In this document: positions 45,351 through 57,654 of the stretch, in pieces | Layout of the letters: the number at the start of each line of letters is the position of its first letter | How positions within the stretch are numbered: position 1 is the stretch's first letter | Assembly (NCBI GenBank): GCA_907164885.2 | Contig: OU015499.1 | Span: forward strand, 165,218,097 to 165,282,096 | Length of the DNA stretch: 64,000 nt | Direction of reading: 5' to 3' | Origin: Dolomedes plantarius | Taxonomy: Eukaryota > Arthropoda > Arachnida > Araneae > Dolomedidae | Notes under the pieces: model-generated | What the model was told of the DNA's origin: nothing | What the model saw: the letters and a program-made list of their open reading frames with translations, nothing else | The model's database searches: none | Translations under genes and position numbers: made by a program

Positions 45351-46019
45351 ACCGTAAAAGAATTTTAGTGAAAACTTCAGAACATCATAACTTTAGGCTA
45401 ATCATTGAAAAAAATAATAACAGAAACTGAATCCCGAGCGAAGTCGGGTAATACATCTAGTTTATAATAAATACGACGATCAATGTATGCAATATATGTA
45501 AAAAAAAAAGAATATATTTATAAAAAAATTGTAAGGGATATTTTTATAGACAAAATAATGTAGAAGAAAATATTCATATTAAATCTAATAGGACATACTA
45601 AAGAATATAGTACAGTTAATGTAGTACAGTTTGAGGAACATATCTTTTACTGTACTTTAATATATTTTTGGATAATGTCCAATCGTATGAAGCATTAGCA
45701 AGAAAAGAAAATATTTTTTGTCTATTTAGTTGTTATGCACGTGACGATAAATTTATTTATTGTACTAGAAAAAGAAATCATGTGATCAGCATTTAATAAA
45801 TTAAATTCTAAGAATTAATCTTTAAAAATTCACCAAAAATCAGAAAATGGAGGTAAAGATTCGACAAAGATTTCATTTTAAAGAAATTTTTATGGTCTTT
45901 CTCGTGATATAAATTTTATAACCCTCAAATTGTTATTTTAAATGCAAACTAAAAAAAATAGATTAAAAATTTAATTTAAAAAAATCTAAGAAGAATTTTT
46001 CAAAAATCTTTCTTAGTGC

Positions 46020-46240
46020 ACCCCTACACTATAAGAAGAATCGCCATGCAAAATTTCAGCCCTTTAGGTCCAGCGGTTTGGTCTGTGCGTTGTATGTCAG
46101 TCAGTCAATCAGTCAGTGAGTCAATCAGTTACGGAACTGTTTTATATACAGTGGCTCCCAAAACTGTTAGTACACTTACGATTTTCATTGAAGTAGGGGT
46201 TTATCCAATTATTAAAATGAATATTTGAGAATGGGTATTT
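46020..46240 (+). repeat. Helitron-like and Tc1-like terminal fragments
   Basis: 46040-46130 has TTTCAGCCCTTTAGGTCCAG and a CAGTCAGTCAATCAGTCAG run, resembling Helitron 5' regions. TATACAGTGGCTCCCAAAAC at 46145-46164 resembles a Tc1/Bari-type TIR after TA. Neither has a partner in view. Confidence 0.4.
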
Positions 46241-46513
46241 AATAATAAGATCTATAATCTGTTCTTAACAAAACTACTTGAAATATTTTGAAAACACAGT
46301 AAAATAAAAAAAAAGCTATCGTGCACGCCATCTAGGAGAAGAAAAATTGTTTATAATGTTTATAATTCGATTTTTAAACAAACAATAAGATGTGTCATTC
46401 TAAATTAGCAAGTCGCACGAAGCGAAGATCTTAATTTTTAAAATATCTGATTTAGCGATTTTGTTTAAGTATGGAGTGAGGAAAAGGGATGAAACAAATT
46501 AACACCTTTTAGA

Positions 46514-46640
<127 letters not shown>

Positions 46641-46813
46641 GTAGTGATTCAATCCCGATGATGCAATCTTTGCGATTTTCTCTCCTATCATCAGGCGCCA
46701 GTAGCGATCCCAACCAAGGACCCAGTCTAAAACACCCATGACATCACATTCATGTAGCATGAATCCCTCATGACGTCAGGTGCATGTAGCTTCTCTCCTA
46801 GAACATTATATTT

Positions 46814-47001
46814 AGGGCCTATTCACATAGGAGTCCGTTGTGTTACGTTAAGGAAAAGATGACGTTGAGACGAAAATAAACCAATCATAGGCGTTAAAAA
46901 TTGCATTTCTAATCCTTTGGAGGCATCTGATTGGTTTATTTTCGTCTCAACGTCATCTTTTCCTTAACGCAACGCAACGGACTCCTATGTGAACAGGCCC
47001 T
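46814..47001. mobile_element. 188-bp foldback MITE, copy 2
   Basis: Same length and arms as 16459-16646 (AGGGCCTATTCACATAGGAG and its complement at the far end), but a different loop around 46905. Here T and A flank the element. Confidence 0.88.
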
Positions 47002-47374
47002 AAGTTGACGTAATGTACGTTTTAGAGATTTATATTATCGCCTGATATGGTTTTAATTTATATTTTGTTGCTGCTATCGTGGCAACATGTAATATTTTCT
47101 CAGTATACTTCAAGGAATTTAGAATAAGAGTTCCACGATATTTTGTGTTTAAAAATTGCGCAAATAGAATTAAGATTCCTGTAGCCTATGCTTACATAGC
47201 CATTATTTGAATTATAACGCATGTGAGACTTGTTACTGTGCATAAAGTGTTGTGTTATCTTACACTGGAGTATTCCAGATTTATCGAAGCATTCCACATT
47301 ATATAAGCTGGAACTCAGAACATGATTTTTTTGTGCCACTGTTGGTTTCATCAGACATTTAACATTTAAATTGA

Positions 47375-47522
47375 CGTGCGTGTGTGCATGCATGCATGTA
47401 TGTATGTATGTATGCATGCATGCATGCATGTATGTATGTATGTATGCATGCATGCATGCATGTATGTATGTATGTATGTATGTATGTATGTATGCATGCA
47501 TGCATGCATGCATGTATGTATG
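47375..47522. repeat. Tetranucleotide microsatellite (GTAT/GCAT)n
   Basis: Blocks of TGTA and TGCA units alternate. The His/Tyr/Met-repeat frame on the minus strand is an artefact. Confidence 0.97.
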
Positions 47523-47580
47523 ACTTTCCCCCTAAATCATTAAAATCCTAATTTCTTATCTCAATAATCGCACTTTTCAG

Positions 47581-48378
47581 GTCAAAATGAACGGCCAGCT
47601 CTCTGAAAAATTTCAAATTCACAGTGGTTTGCCACAAGGCAGTGTTCTCGGACCAGTTGTTTCTAATATTTTTGTCAACGATCTTCCACAGCACACTAAT
47701 GTTAATCTTGCCATTTTCGCCGATGACATTGCCCTATACTCCACCTGCAAAATATTTTAAATATGCCATCATAAATGTTAACAAACATATGACTACCATA
47801 CAACACTGGCTCGACAAATGGAGAATAAAAATGAACTCTGAAAAATGCATAGCTGTTTTATCCACCTCAAAGCGTAAAAAGACCTTTAATAATCTTCCAA
47901 TCCAAATTGGAAATGTAAAACTCCCCTGGTCTGACGCAGTAAAATATCTTGGCGTTATACTGAATATAAATATCACCCGGAAACAACGTATAACACACGT
48001 TAGGGATAAGTTTCGAGCAGCTCGAAGATTAATTTACCCCCTAATTGCTCTAAACAGCAAATTAAGCATCAGCAACAAATTGCTCTCGTACAATTGATAT
48101 CTTCGTCCCATTATCACGTATGGAGGGCCAGCATGATCATACTGTGCAAAATCGCACATTAAAAGATTAGCATCCGCCCAAAGCAGCACTATTAGACAAA
48201 TCATTAATGCGCCTCAGTACTTTAGAAATGTCGACATTTACAGGTAGATTGTCTCCCAACTATTCAAAATTATCTTCAAAAATTAGCTGTAAACTTCTAC
48301 AAGTCTGTAGACAACGAATTACTCTTAGAACTTTCAAATGACGATCATGCTGATCCCAATAACAGGAAAAAGGCCTAG
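47581..48378 (+). pseudogene. Jockey-like reverse transcriptase fragment
   Basis: The first frame (47581-47755) has SGLPQGSVLGPVVSNIF, NDLPQHTNVN and FADDIALYS, the RT B and C motifs (FADD catalytic). After a frameshift near 47757 the reading continues: INVNKHMTTIQHWLDKWRIK, NSEKCIAVL, VKYLGVILN, ISNKLLSYN, then beyond a stop YLRPIITYGGPA and IKRLASAQSSTIRQI, as in jockey RT thumb regions. 5'-truncated; the end near 48378 adjoins the duplicated zinc-finger flank. Confidence 0.88.
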
Positions 48379-48399
48379 AGCCATCCTTTCACTTTCTTA

Positions 48400-49260
48400 A
48401 GTGTTGTCATACCTGTTTACACTGCAGGAAAGGGTGTCATGGAATGTCACTTACGCAATACTTCTGGTTTTTGTTTTTGCCTAACATGAAATTGTAATGT
48501 TTAAGATTTAACTGTTTTTCTATACATCTGTTGTGTTCCGTAAATTGGAAATAAGTATGTATAGTGATATATAAATAAATATTTTAAGGCTTCATATCGA
48601 GACTGAATTAATTTTCGCTTTTGTCTCTTAATTATTTTAAAGTAATTTACCTTTTATTAGAAGGGTTTTTTCGTTTTGTAATGTGCAACCGAAGTAATAT
48701 TTAACGCAAGGAAGATCTAATTATACTTATATAAAACTATTTATACTTATATTAAATATCGTCTCAATTTTTTATGTATGAATAATTAATTTCAATTTTA
48801 AACTCAACTCTTGAAAAATGTTTTTAAAGTGGACCAGGTCTCGTCTGTTGAATAAGACTCTTAACGGAGTCTTGTAAGAGACAGTAAATGTGATCATCTG
48901 GTATCACTCTGAAAGTGGCACCGGTAATCAAAGAGGAAACCTTTAAAAGTGACGTTTCACACTATAAGACGAAGTCTGATTGGTATTTAAAGCAGGTTTT
49001 TTGAGAATTCGTTTAGCAATTTGCTGGGCAGCTAAAATAGGCGATAAATTGTGTGTCGTAATCAAGTTAAATTTGATCTTGTACGCAAAAACACGACCGT
49101 ATTTAAAATTGATAAGAATGTGGAGGCATCGGCTAGAAAATTTATTTTGCAGAAACGACGTTGTCTAAAGAAAAATACTACCTCCTTTGGAGAAATTTCT
49201 AAACTTTAAGAATATCCTTTCGAAGTTACAGTTAGACACGTTTGAGGATAACAGTTGGGG
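48400..49260 (+). repeat. Copy 3 of the zinc-finger 3' flank and repeat unit
   Basis: 48407-48660 matches 36340-36600, and 48750-49260 matches 36660-37190, in the same order, so one contiguous segment was duplicated. No zinc-finger coding sequence accompanies it. Confidence 0.75.
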
Positions 49261-49725
49261 AGCATATGTCGGAAAAACGCGCTCCGTGTCGGTATTAACG
49301 ATGGGAACATGGGGATGTACTTTTTCATCAGAAACTACCTGTAGATGAATAATTTCCATGGTGTCACTCTTTGGTGTGTGGCGTATAGCAGTTATGACGT
49401 CATCAAGAAGGCCGCCATGAAATTTAAAAAATCCACTTTATTTCGGTTATTTATCGGCCGATTTTCTTTTTTAATGTCTCATATTAAAGATAAATGTCTA
49501 GAAAAATGTTCATAGAGTATTTACTCTGAATTAAAGGGTTTTTGAGATATTTGAGTCAATATTGTTATTTTTCTCATTAATTGTACATGTTAAAATAAAT
49601 AAAACCGATATTACTTTTTCTGTAAAAAATCCTTTTATTTGACTTAAATCTAGTTGAAAAGGTAACTACAAACTGAGTAATAAGTAAAAAAAAAAACCTA
49701 TCATTCATTTAGCCTCTAGATGTGG

Positions 49726-49946
49726 TCATTGTTGCATGTCGTCATCATTTTCATCTGACTCTTCTGGTGCAACATTTACATCATTGCCGCACAGTTCCTC
49801 CACACTCGCACATGTCGATACACGGTAGGTTGTTTGCACGGATTACACCTGTTCTTCACGCAGGAGCATCTAGTCAATTTAAGAATAGAGTCCGGAGCAC
49901 ACGGCATTTCACAGAGAAGAGGATCTACTTGTCCATTCTCCATGCC
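49726..49946 (-). pseudogene. C-terminal Cys-rich end of the broken nuclease-like protein (other part 52552-53743)
   Basis: Minus-strand translation: MENGQVDPLLCEMPCAPDSI, LKLTRCSCVKNRCNPC, then in a shifted frame NNLPCIDMCECGG and CGNDVNVAPEESDENDDD, stop at 49726-49728. A final (M)xxxPAPxxxLKLxxCxCxxxCxxxxCxC tail is typical of the uncharacterised invertebrate family recognised at 52552-53743. The hAT element (49955-52543) separates the two pieces. Confidence 0.7.
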
Positions 49947-50324
49947 CTATAGGGCAGTGGTTCTTAACCTTTTTAAGCCGCGACCCAAATTTGAGAAATA
50001 TGTTCATATCGCGACCCAAAAAAAAGTCAAAATTTTTTCATTGCTTTATTTTAGATCGTATTTTTAAAAAATCTTCAATCCTACGATGATGATTTTTTTT
50101 AACTTACAAATTTTTTATTTATTTTTTTAATAATAAAGAATTTTTAATAATCCAAGGAAAATTGAATTAATAATCAAGTGTTTTTAATAATTTTTATTGA
50201 CCAAATTAAAATATATTTATAACTTTTTGAAAATAATTGACATTTTAACTTATTCCTAATTAAAAAAAAGAAATATCAATACATATGTTAAGTCTTTTAA
50301 ATTTTAAATGCAAGTCATACAGTT

Positions 50325-52113
50325 TTAATGAGAACCTTGTGCTTGAATACATTTTGAAAGATCTTCAAACCTCGGTTGAATGCTTGTCAAGGAGCACCTT
50401 ATATCTATTTCAGGATTTAACTTGTTCCGGTAATTGTTTTTGATTACACACAGAGCCGAAAAACCAGCCTCACACATATATGTTGTTGAAAAGGGCAATA
50501 ATACTTTTAGGGCTTCTTTAACAATTATTGGCTTTTCGGTTTTTAATTTTAACCAGAAAGCACATAAAGATTCAGTGTTTTTGTAGAAATTGTATCGAAG
50601 TGCTTGGTCACTTTATTTCTATTAATTGTTCTTGAAATTGATTAATATTAACAAATTCCTCATGCAAATCACTTACATCAAAATTAAATGGCATTCGAAC
50701 CCAATTATAATTGAAAACATCGTCTGCAGGGAAATATCGATCAAAGTCTGCTATTAGTTTTTCTAAATGATTAATAATAATTTTCTGTATTTCAAAATCT
50801 GTGATATCAATATTATTGTCTTCAACAACTAAATTAAGAGTCGGGAATGAAGCAAGTTTCTTTACTTCAACCTTATTTCTCCATAATTTGAGTTTATTTT
50901 TAAAACATGTAATTTTTTCAGTTAATTCAATAATAGTATAATTACGTCCTTGCATAGACGTATTTAGATTATTTATTTCAAATAAAATATCTGACAAATA
51001 AGCAACTTGAGTAATCCACTTCAACTCGGAGAATTTAGATGCTAATGGATGTTTCTTTTCTCTCAAAAATAATTCGACTTCTGTCCGTAATGATAATACT
51101 CTTTGAACAACTTTGCCCCGGGACAGCCATCTAACTTCAGAATAATATAATAAATGTTCGTATTCTGCACCAAATTCGAAACACAGTTCGCGGAAAATTC
51201 TACAGTTAAGAGCTCTTGATTTGATAAATTGACTACCGCAACAATTTCATCCAAAACGATACATAATTCGGGTGATAATTTTTTTGAAGCAAGATTTTGT
51301 CTATGTAACAAACAATGAATCGATATAATTTGTGGATTCATTTGTTTTGCTCTTGTCGAAAATCCCTTTTGAGATGCTGTCATGGCAGCTGCACCGTCGG
51401 TGCAAATACTGAAACACTGATTCCAATTTAATCCTTCTTCTTTAAAAAACAAATTGACCATAAGAAAAATATCTTCACCTCTAGTTGTTGTTGACATTGG
51501 TTTGCAAAATAAAATGTCCTCCTGTATATCTGTTAAACCTGGATACCGCACGTAAACCATGAGTTGAGCATCTTTACTTACATCTGTCGTTTCATCCAGT
51601 TGAATACTAAATAAACCAGCAATTTTTATAGCAGAAATAACTTGATTCTTAATATCAAATGACATATCATTAATTCGTAAACGAATTGTATCATTTGATA
51701 ATGGTATCTTTTGTAATTTCTTTGAACTTTCATCTCCGCACATGATACGTGCCATGTCAATGGCAGCATCAGCAATATTATGGGGGTTTCTTTTGTCTTG
51801 CAATATGCCAAGCCACATGAAAAGAAGCAAGTGTAGCTTGTTTGGCAGAATTTATAAAACCACTACTACTTGGTGCATCCAAACGCTGTCTTTTTAAATG
51901 GGCTTCTTTTCTTTCGAAAAAAGTACGATCTTTTCCCTCAAAGGACAAATTTTTATGTTTTGCATCAAAATGGCTTTTAAGTTTGTTCGGTTTCATCGAT
52001 TCATTACTTAATATTTCACTGCACAACACGCATTGCGGCTTGTTCACTCCTCGATCATAAATGCAAGTAAAACCTAATTCTAAAAATGCTTCCTTGTATT
52101 CACGTTTTGCCAT
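50325..52113 (-). pseudogene. hAT transposase (BED-finger type), frameshifted
   Basis: Starts MAKREYKEAF (52113) with a BED zinc finger (CVLCSEILSNESMKPNKLKSH then FDAKH). Catalytic RNase H-like part: FSIQLDETTDVSKDAQLMVY (first Asp), CTDGAAAMTASQKGF (second Asp), IHCLLHRQNLASKKL. C-terminus: LLPFSTTYMCEAGFSAL and the last residues before TAA at 50325-50327. This order matches SCAND3/ZBED5-like transposases of about 600 residues. Three frameshifts: near 51800, 51215 and 50607. Catalytic residues are still visible, so decay is moderate. Confidence 0.92.
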
Positions 52114-52335
52114 TATTAGGGTGATTACAATTTTACAATACGCACTGCAGCTTGATCACTCCACTATTAATAATAAGACAAAATTTGTTTCTAAAATGCT
52201 TGTATTCACGTTTCGCTGTTATTACACGTTTCACTGTTATTACACGTTTCACTGTTATTCACAACACAATACGCAGAAACGAGTTTTTGACAGAGAGCTT
52301 ACTGAGTCTGCGCGCACGCAAAGCAATGGCGTGCG

Positions 52336-52469
52336 TATTACCAACACCTCCTAGAAGAGAAAGCCTCAGGACAGGAATTGGACGTCACTTCCGGAAGGCC
52401 ATTCGCGAAGAGCGGTAAAACCGAAACATTGTATTAGGGAATAACTCTTCTAGGAGGTGTTGGTATTAC
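52336..52469. repeat. 25-bp inverted repeat inside the hAT right end
   Basis: CAACACCTCCTAGAAGAG in the left arm is answered by CTCTTCTAGGAGGTGTTG in the right arm, around an 84-base loop with a G+C-rich core (CACTTCCGGAAGG). It could be a hairpin or a tiny nested insertion. Confidence 0.7.
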
Positions 52470-52551
52470 TTATTATTTGGTGTATTACTAACTTTTTTGG
52501 TTCGACTGAGCGCGACCCGCGACCCATAGGTTAAGAACCGCTGCTATAGGG

Positions 52552-53743
52552 GATGGTATGTTCGGCTGCGGATCACAGTCTTGGTTCCAGATAATTAACC
52601 ATATTCATTGCAGGTATGAAAGCACTTTTTGTTGGCAGTAACTTTTCCCAGATAGTTTGTTTTTTGAAAAACATAGTCCAACGCAAATCTTGAAGTTTGG
52701 TTATATTTGTTCTGGGTTGGTAAACTTGGCAGGTGAACGCTTCCAATACTTCCTCGGGAATGGTGTCTCGTGTTCCCATTAAGCTAAGAGCCAACAGGGT
52801 GTTTTCTTTCGCTGCAGCGAATGCTTTCCAGCATCAAAGTTTACCTTTTCCAGACAAAGTGCCTGTGCAATCAGATCCAGACAAGGCATGAAAGGCTGGC
52901 AGTGCTGATGCCTTCAACGGGCCTAGTGAAGTGTATAAATCCTCAACGTCTTTCGTATTAGGAACAAAATAAGATACTGTAGGGAGTTTCTGATATCTAA
53001 AAATCAAAACATCTGTGTCTTGTGCGAATATGAACAGTTTTGTTGCCCCTCTTTCTGCCGCATTATCTTTGTATCTGCCTCTTCTTGCGTGCTCCGAAGA
53101 TGGTCTAAACAACAATGTGAAGAAGCAACATCGGAACGCCAAGCGACAACAAAGTCTTTCTTAGTTAATTGTGCATGACACAGGACTTTTTGAGCCAGTT
53201 CATCCTTTCTAGATATATGAGAAAGTAGCTTTTGCACTGTTACGTTGGCTATGTTGGTGCTATCCGGGATTTTATGACGGGTAGACACAATGCCCTGGAC
53301 TCTCTTTTGCCTTGTCATATTCTTTATGGAGTGATATATATACGTATCGAACACAAGGTGCATTTCATTATATTCCCAGTACTTCATTTCAATTTTCTTT
53401 TTGAATGCTTCCGCCAAATCTTTGCAAGTTGTAATGACTTTACTTTTGCCTAATCCTTGGAGCTCTGCCATTCCATCAATCACTGCTACAGAAAATGGTA
53501 TTTCTTCGGGGGTACTGATAAAAGCTGCTTGTAAAGTGGTGTTTTTTTTTTAGTAGAGCTGCTACTTTGTGGTGTGAGTGAAATTGACTTCAAAATATCT
53601 ATCAGTTTACTCTTTTGAGTAAATAATCCAACAGAGATAGATAAAAATAATACGAATATAGAGAAAAAGCAAACAGAAATCAAGCACTCTGGGCATCCAC
53701 TCACCAACGGCAAGATTCTGTATAAGTGCCGGAACTGAACCAT
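52552..53743 (-). pseudogene. Invertebrate multicopy nuclease-like protein, broken (N-terminal/middle part)
   Basis: Open pieces: 53483-53004 with MIDGMAELQGLGKSKVITTC, LAEAFKKKIEMKYWEY, IPDSTNIANVTVQKLLSHIS and STQEEADTKIM; 53142-52834 with FIFAQDTDVLIF, LGPLKASALPAFHALSGSD; 52794-52573 with EVLEAFTCQVYQPRT and LRWTMFFKK. QEEADTK, (S/Q)DTDV and HALSGSDxTG recur, from memory, in a widespread uncharacterised invertebrate family that looks like a PIN/FEN-type nuclease. Frameshift near 53010, stop near 52834 and an early stop at 52573. The rest lies at 49726-49946 beyond the hAT insertion. Confidence 0.7.
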
Positions 53744-54480
53744 AAAACAACATAGACAACGAGTTAGAAGCTTGTCATCTCGATCTTACCGTATGTTGGT
53801 GAAGATTGATCGTCTCATTCTGAATCAGCAACCGCAGCTTTTGCGATCGTTCCACCATATGAAAGACAGCACTTCTTACGGATGCCCATAAAAATGCTGT
53901 TTCATGCTGTCCATTACCCCTACCTCGTCTTAAGGTATTACCCGTGAATAACGTCCGCCATAATGAACATTTGTTATGAAGAACATTGCTGTTTGCTTCA
54001 AAAGGAGCGCCATATGGTGGACATAATCTAATAAATCTTTTTTCATTTCATTTATTATTTTTTTCGGGGGAGGAAGGGAGGGTGGTTTGAAATGTTATAT
54101 CATTGAAATACACGGTACTGTTTATTCACTCGCGCCTTCCAACCCCGGGTCGGACCGGTAACCAAGATCTCTGTTTTCCTCGGTTCAGTGCACTTCGATC
54201 CATGTATGTATGCCTGAGAGGACGAGCAACAGGTTTTCCGAAGCCGTTCGCATCGAGATTATCTCACGAGGCAAACCTATAGAGGAAAGCCATTTGTCAA
54301 TTGTTCTTATTACCTTCAAAATTGTGATAAATAATAACACGGACAAAATGAAAAAAAGGACAATCATGTGTTGCTATTGCTTTTATTTCTATTGCTTTTG
54401 GCTGGCTACAAATGTTTATTGCAGAAATGGTTGGCTGCGAGGCAACTCTTGCGAAATTTCGCATTGACATTTGTTTTAAC
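53744..54480. other. Sequence upstream of the broken nuclease-like gene
   Basis: Possible decayed N-terminal coding on the minus strand, but no motif I can name. No other gene seen. Confidence 0.4.
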
Positions 54481-54496
54481 ACATTCACGTATTTAA

Positions 54497-55475
54497 ATGT
54501 ACATACACATATTTATAAATTCGCTCTTGCGTGCTTATATACATATTTACAAATTCACTTTTGCATGCCTATATACATATTTACAAATTCACTTTTGCGT
54601 GCCTATATACATATTTACAAATTCGCTTTTGCATGCCTATATACATATTTACAAATTCGCTTTTGCATGCCTATATACATATTTACAAATTCGCTCTTGC
54701 GTGCTTATATACATATTTACAAATTCGCTCTTGCGTGCTTATATACATATTTACAAATTCGCTCTTGCGTGCCTATATACATATTTACAAATTCGCTCTT
54801 GCGTGCTTATATACATATTTACAAATTCGCTTTTGCATGCCTATATACATATTTACAAATTCGCTCTTGCGTGCCTATATACATATTTACAAATTCGATT
54901 TTGCATGCCTATATACATATTTACAAATTCGCTCTTGCGTGCCTATATACATATTTACAAATTCGATTTTGCATCCCTATATACATATTTACAAATTCGC
55001 TTTTGCGTGCCTATATACATATTTACAAATTCGATTTTGCATCCCTATATACATATTTACAAATTCGCTTTTGCGTGCCTATAGACATATTTACAAATTC
55101 GCTCTTGCGTGCTTATATACATATTTACAAATTCGCTTTTGAATGCCTATATACATATTTACAAATTCGCTTTTGCGTGCTTATATACATATTTACAAAT
55201 TCGCTTTTGCATGCCTATATACAAATTTACAAATTCGCTTTTGCGTGGTTATATACATATTTACAAATTCGCTCTTGCGTGCCTGTATACATATTTACAA
55301 ATTCGCTTTTGCATGCCTATATACATATTTACAAATTCCCTCTTACATGGTTATATACATATTTACAAATTCGCTTTTGCATGCCTATATAAATATTTAC
55401 AAATTCGCTTTAGCGTGCTTATATCCATATTTACAAAGTCGCATTTGCGCGTATAAATGCATATTTACATATTAG
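54497..55475. repeat. 34-bp minisatellite, about 28 copies
   Basis: The unit contains CTATATACATATTTACAAAT followed by TCGCTYTTGCRTGC; 34 bp. Copies vary mainly at CTTTT/CTCTT and CATGC/CGTGC. As 34 is not a multiple of 3 and the unit lacks stops in all plus-strand frames, long frames (up to 326 residues) run through it; these are not genes. Shorter diverged units continue to about 55520. Confidence 0.95.
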
Positions 55476-55689
55476 CTTTTGTATGTCTATATACATATTT
55501 ACAAACACATATTTACAATACGGTCACATTTATATTTTTATAGATTTACAAAGTACATTTACATTTACATACACTTTTACATACATAATAATTATTTTTA
55601 CAAAGACATTGATAACTTTTCACACAGATATTTAAATACATTTACACACTTATATAAATACAGCAGCATAAAAATATTTTAAAACATAT

Positions 55690-55945
55690 TTGAACTTTTT
55701 TCTTACATTTTCAACACATTTTAAAATTTCGACTTGCATTTCTAACACATTTTAAACTTTTTTCTTACATTTTTAACACATCTTAAAACTTTTTTCTTAC
55801 ATTTTGACACATTTTCAATTTTTTTCTTACATTTTCAACATATCTTAAAACTTTTTTCTTACATTTTTAACATATCTTAAAACTTTTTTCTTACATTTTC
55901 AACATATCTTAAAACTTTTTTCTTACATTTTGACATTTTTTCAAA
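55690..55945. repeat. 32-bp minisatellite, about 8 copies
   Basis: Units of AACATATCTTAAAACTTTTT then TCTTACATTTTC; the later copies are exactly 32 bp apart (CATATCTT at 55871 and 55903). Some copies have small deletions. Confidence 0.9.
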
Positions 55946-55949
55946 ACTT

Positions 55950-56820
55950 TAAAAGGAACTTCAATCAATTTAAACACTTTTCTGGTGATGGCGGCAAAAT
56001 ACTTTTTAAAATGTTAATTCTGATTTGTTATATGTCCTAATTTGATCCGGCCTGTAAGAAAAAGTAATTAACAATAAAGACATATGAAAAAACTCTTTTA
56101 AAAAAGTAACCATAAAGCCCCCATTATAATAATTTCTCATTAGAACCCCTTCCTGTTTTTAATTTATTTATTAAAGTGCATTAATGAATAACGGGAGTTC
56201 GGGATACTCTTTTCTATGTTTGCAAAATTAAACCTTCATTTGCAAAATGCAGCTGTGCTTAGATTTTCGTCACAAATCGTAAAACTCATGTAAAATATTT
56301 CTTACGGATTTTTAAACTCTCCTGTATTTCGAATATAGTTTAATAGATATTAGATTTGTATTGTAAAATGGCACAACAACATATCATATTTTAATTTCCA
56401 AGAGAAAAGTGGTTGACAGGTAATTTGTTCACTTTAGCTTAATGACACGTGCGATGCTTATTTGTTAGCGCAACACCTACGGAGCCTGTTAGATAGATCT
56501 ATAAACAGAGGCCTTCACCAACCGTAAAGTCCGTTCAACTGTTTCATAACTGGTAGAGATAAAAAGTCCCCCTATGATGTCAGAGAGGGTGGAAGAAGGT
56601 ACGAGCCCACCGGATGTCTCCCCTTCGCAACGGGTTTCCATACAGAGAAGGGTATCGAACAAACTGCGCCAAATTTCGACGAATAAATTCGGCGTTCGGT
56701 TTGAAATACGGTTTGCCGTCCATATTAACAAACCGAAAACTTGCAAAGCCGTTCGTTCAATTTTGTGTAGTGAATTCCTGGTTTGAGTTACTTTTCTAAC
56801 TTTATCGAGTTACAGTAGCG
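55950..56820. other. No recognised gene
   Basis: Overlapping short frames on both strands at 56489-56800 have no recognisable domain. AT-rich to 56400. Confidence 0.4.
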
Positions 56821-57075
56821 AAGAACGAAATGAAGTGTCCTACTCGAAATGAAATTTACAAGCCAAAACATTCCAAGCTAGACTGCAAGCTCGTACACAT
56901 ACAGCGAAAGACGGCCAATGAACATTCATCAACTTCCATTGATATACCGCCTAATGAGCGAACCCTGGCAACAGCAAAACGTTCGTTGATGTTTATTGCT
57001 ATGTATACATTTACCGCACAACTTTGTTCGTTAGCATTCGTTAGTCTTCGTTCACATTATATATACGTGCCTTTA
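56820..57075 (+). repeat. Dispersed repeat, copy 1 of 3 in the window
   Basis: Shares with 58240-58515 and 63160-63400, in order: CGAAATGAA(A/G)TTT, CAAGC, TACACATACAGCGA-like, AATGAACGAAGTT-like, AGCGAACC, ACATTTA-CGCACAAC-like and TTCGTTCG. About 250 bp; family unknown. Confidence 0.6.
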
Positions 57076-57079
57076 TAAC

Positions 57080-57640
57080 CTTTATTTTAAAATTTTTTAA
57101 TGAGGGCGAATTTTGGAATAATTGAGAAAAAGTAATTGTCTCTAAATATTGTTTTCTCATGCTTTCAGCATTCGACCCCCCCCCCCCCAAAAAAAGGTGT
57201 TTATTAGGTTTACGTATCAGGAATTACAAATTCAATCCAACTATGGAATTTGAACTGGCTGAAATAATCTAAATTTCACTGAAAATTAAACTTTAACTGA
57301 AATACTGCAGTCAACCTGCGCAATACTGAAATTCTAAGTTTGGTCACCAGTCTACCTGTGACAGAGTGCGATAAAGCCAGGCTTCTTGAAACACGACATC
57401 TCTTAGACATAGAATAAACTTCGTCGATCGTCACAAGAGTTACGAAATTATACATATTTCAAAATGTTCGTCAAGTTTAGAATAAAAGTACCCATTCGTT
57501 TCTAATTTCATTCCTGTTTCGAACCATCGACTGAATATAATAATTTTTTTTTCATGAAAACATGTTTCTAACTCAGTTATACGACTCAATAAAAAATTTG
57601 ATAAATATTGAAAATTATTTAAAAAACTAAAAGTATAAAT
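57080..57640. other. No recognised gene; poly(C) tract at about 57177
   Basis: A run of about 14 C followed by A. Otherwise unremarkable; possible downstream intron of the minus-strand gene. Confidence 0.4.
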
Positions 57641-57654
57641 ATTCGAGCACTTAC

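Larger units (their letters stand above)
42791..45461 (+). mobile_element. Nonautonomous Helitron with a Tc1 insertion near its 5' end
   Basis: Starts TCTATATA at 42791 directly before the Tc1 copy. It resumes at 44199 as TATAAAAAAGAATGTTTGTTTGTTCG, a typical Helitron start, with GATGAAACTTGG soon after. It ends with CCCGAGCGAAGTCGGG, spacer and CTAG at 45461. Without the Tc1 it is about 1.27 kb. The last 80 bp match the other Helitron 3' ends in the window. Confidence 0.75.
49955..52543 (-). mobile_element. hAT element (ZBED/SCAND3-like) with perfect 8-bp TSD
   Basis: TIR tips CAGTGGTTCTTAACCT and (complement) CAGCGGTTCTTAACCT. The 8 bases CTATAGGG at 49947-49954 and 52544-52551 are identical, the standard hAT target duplication. 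2589 bp, with a minus-strand transposase spanning 50325-52113. A short inverted repeat (52336-52360 and 52445-52469) lies near the right end. Confidence 0.93.

Noticed and set aside
47100..47513. His/Met/Tyr-repeat frame of 137 residues
   Set aside because: Most of it is a GCAT/GTAT microsatellite; the remainder has no domain.
54412..55475. Open frames up to 326 residues on the plus strand
   Set aside because: They run through the 34-bp minisatellite in all three frames; the repeat has no stops, so the openness carries no coding information.
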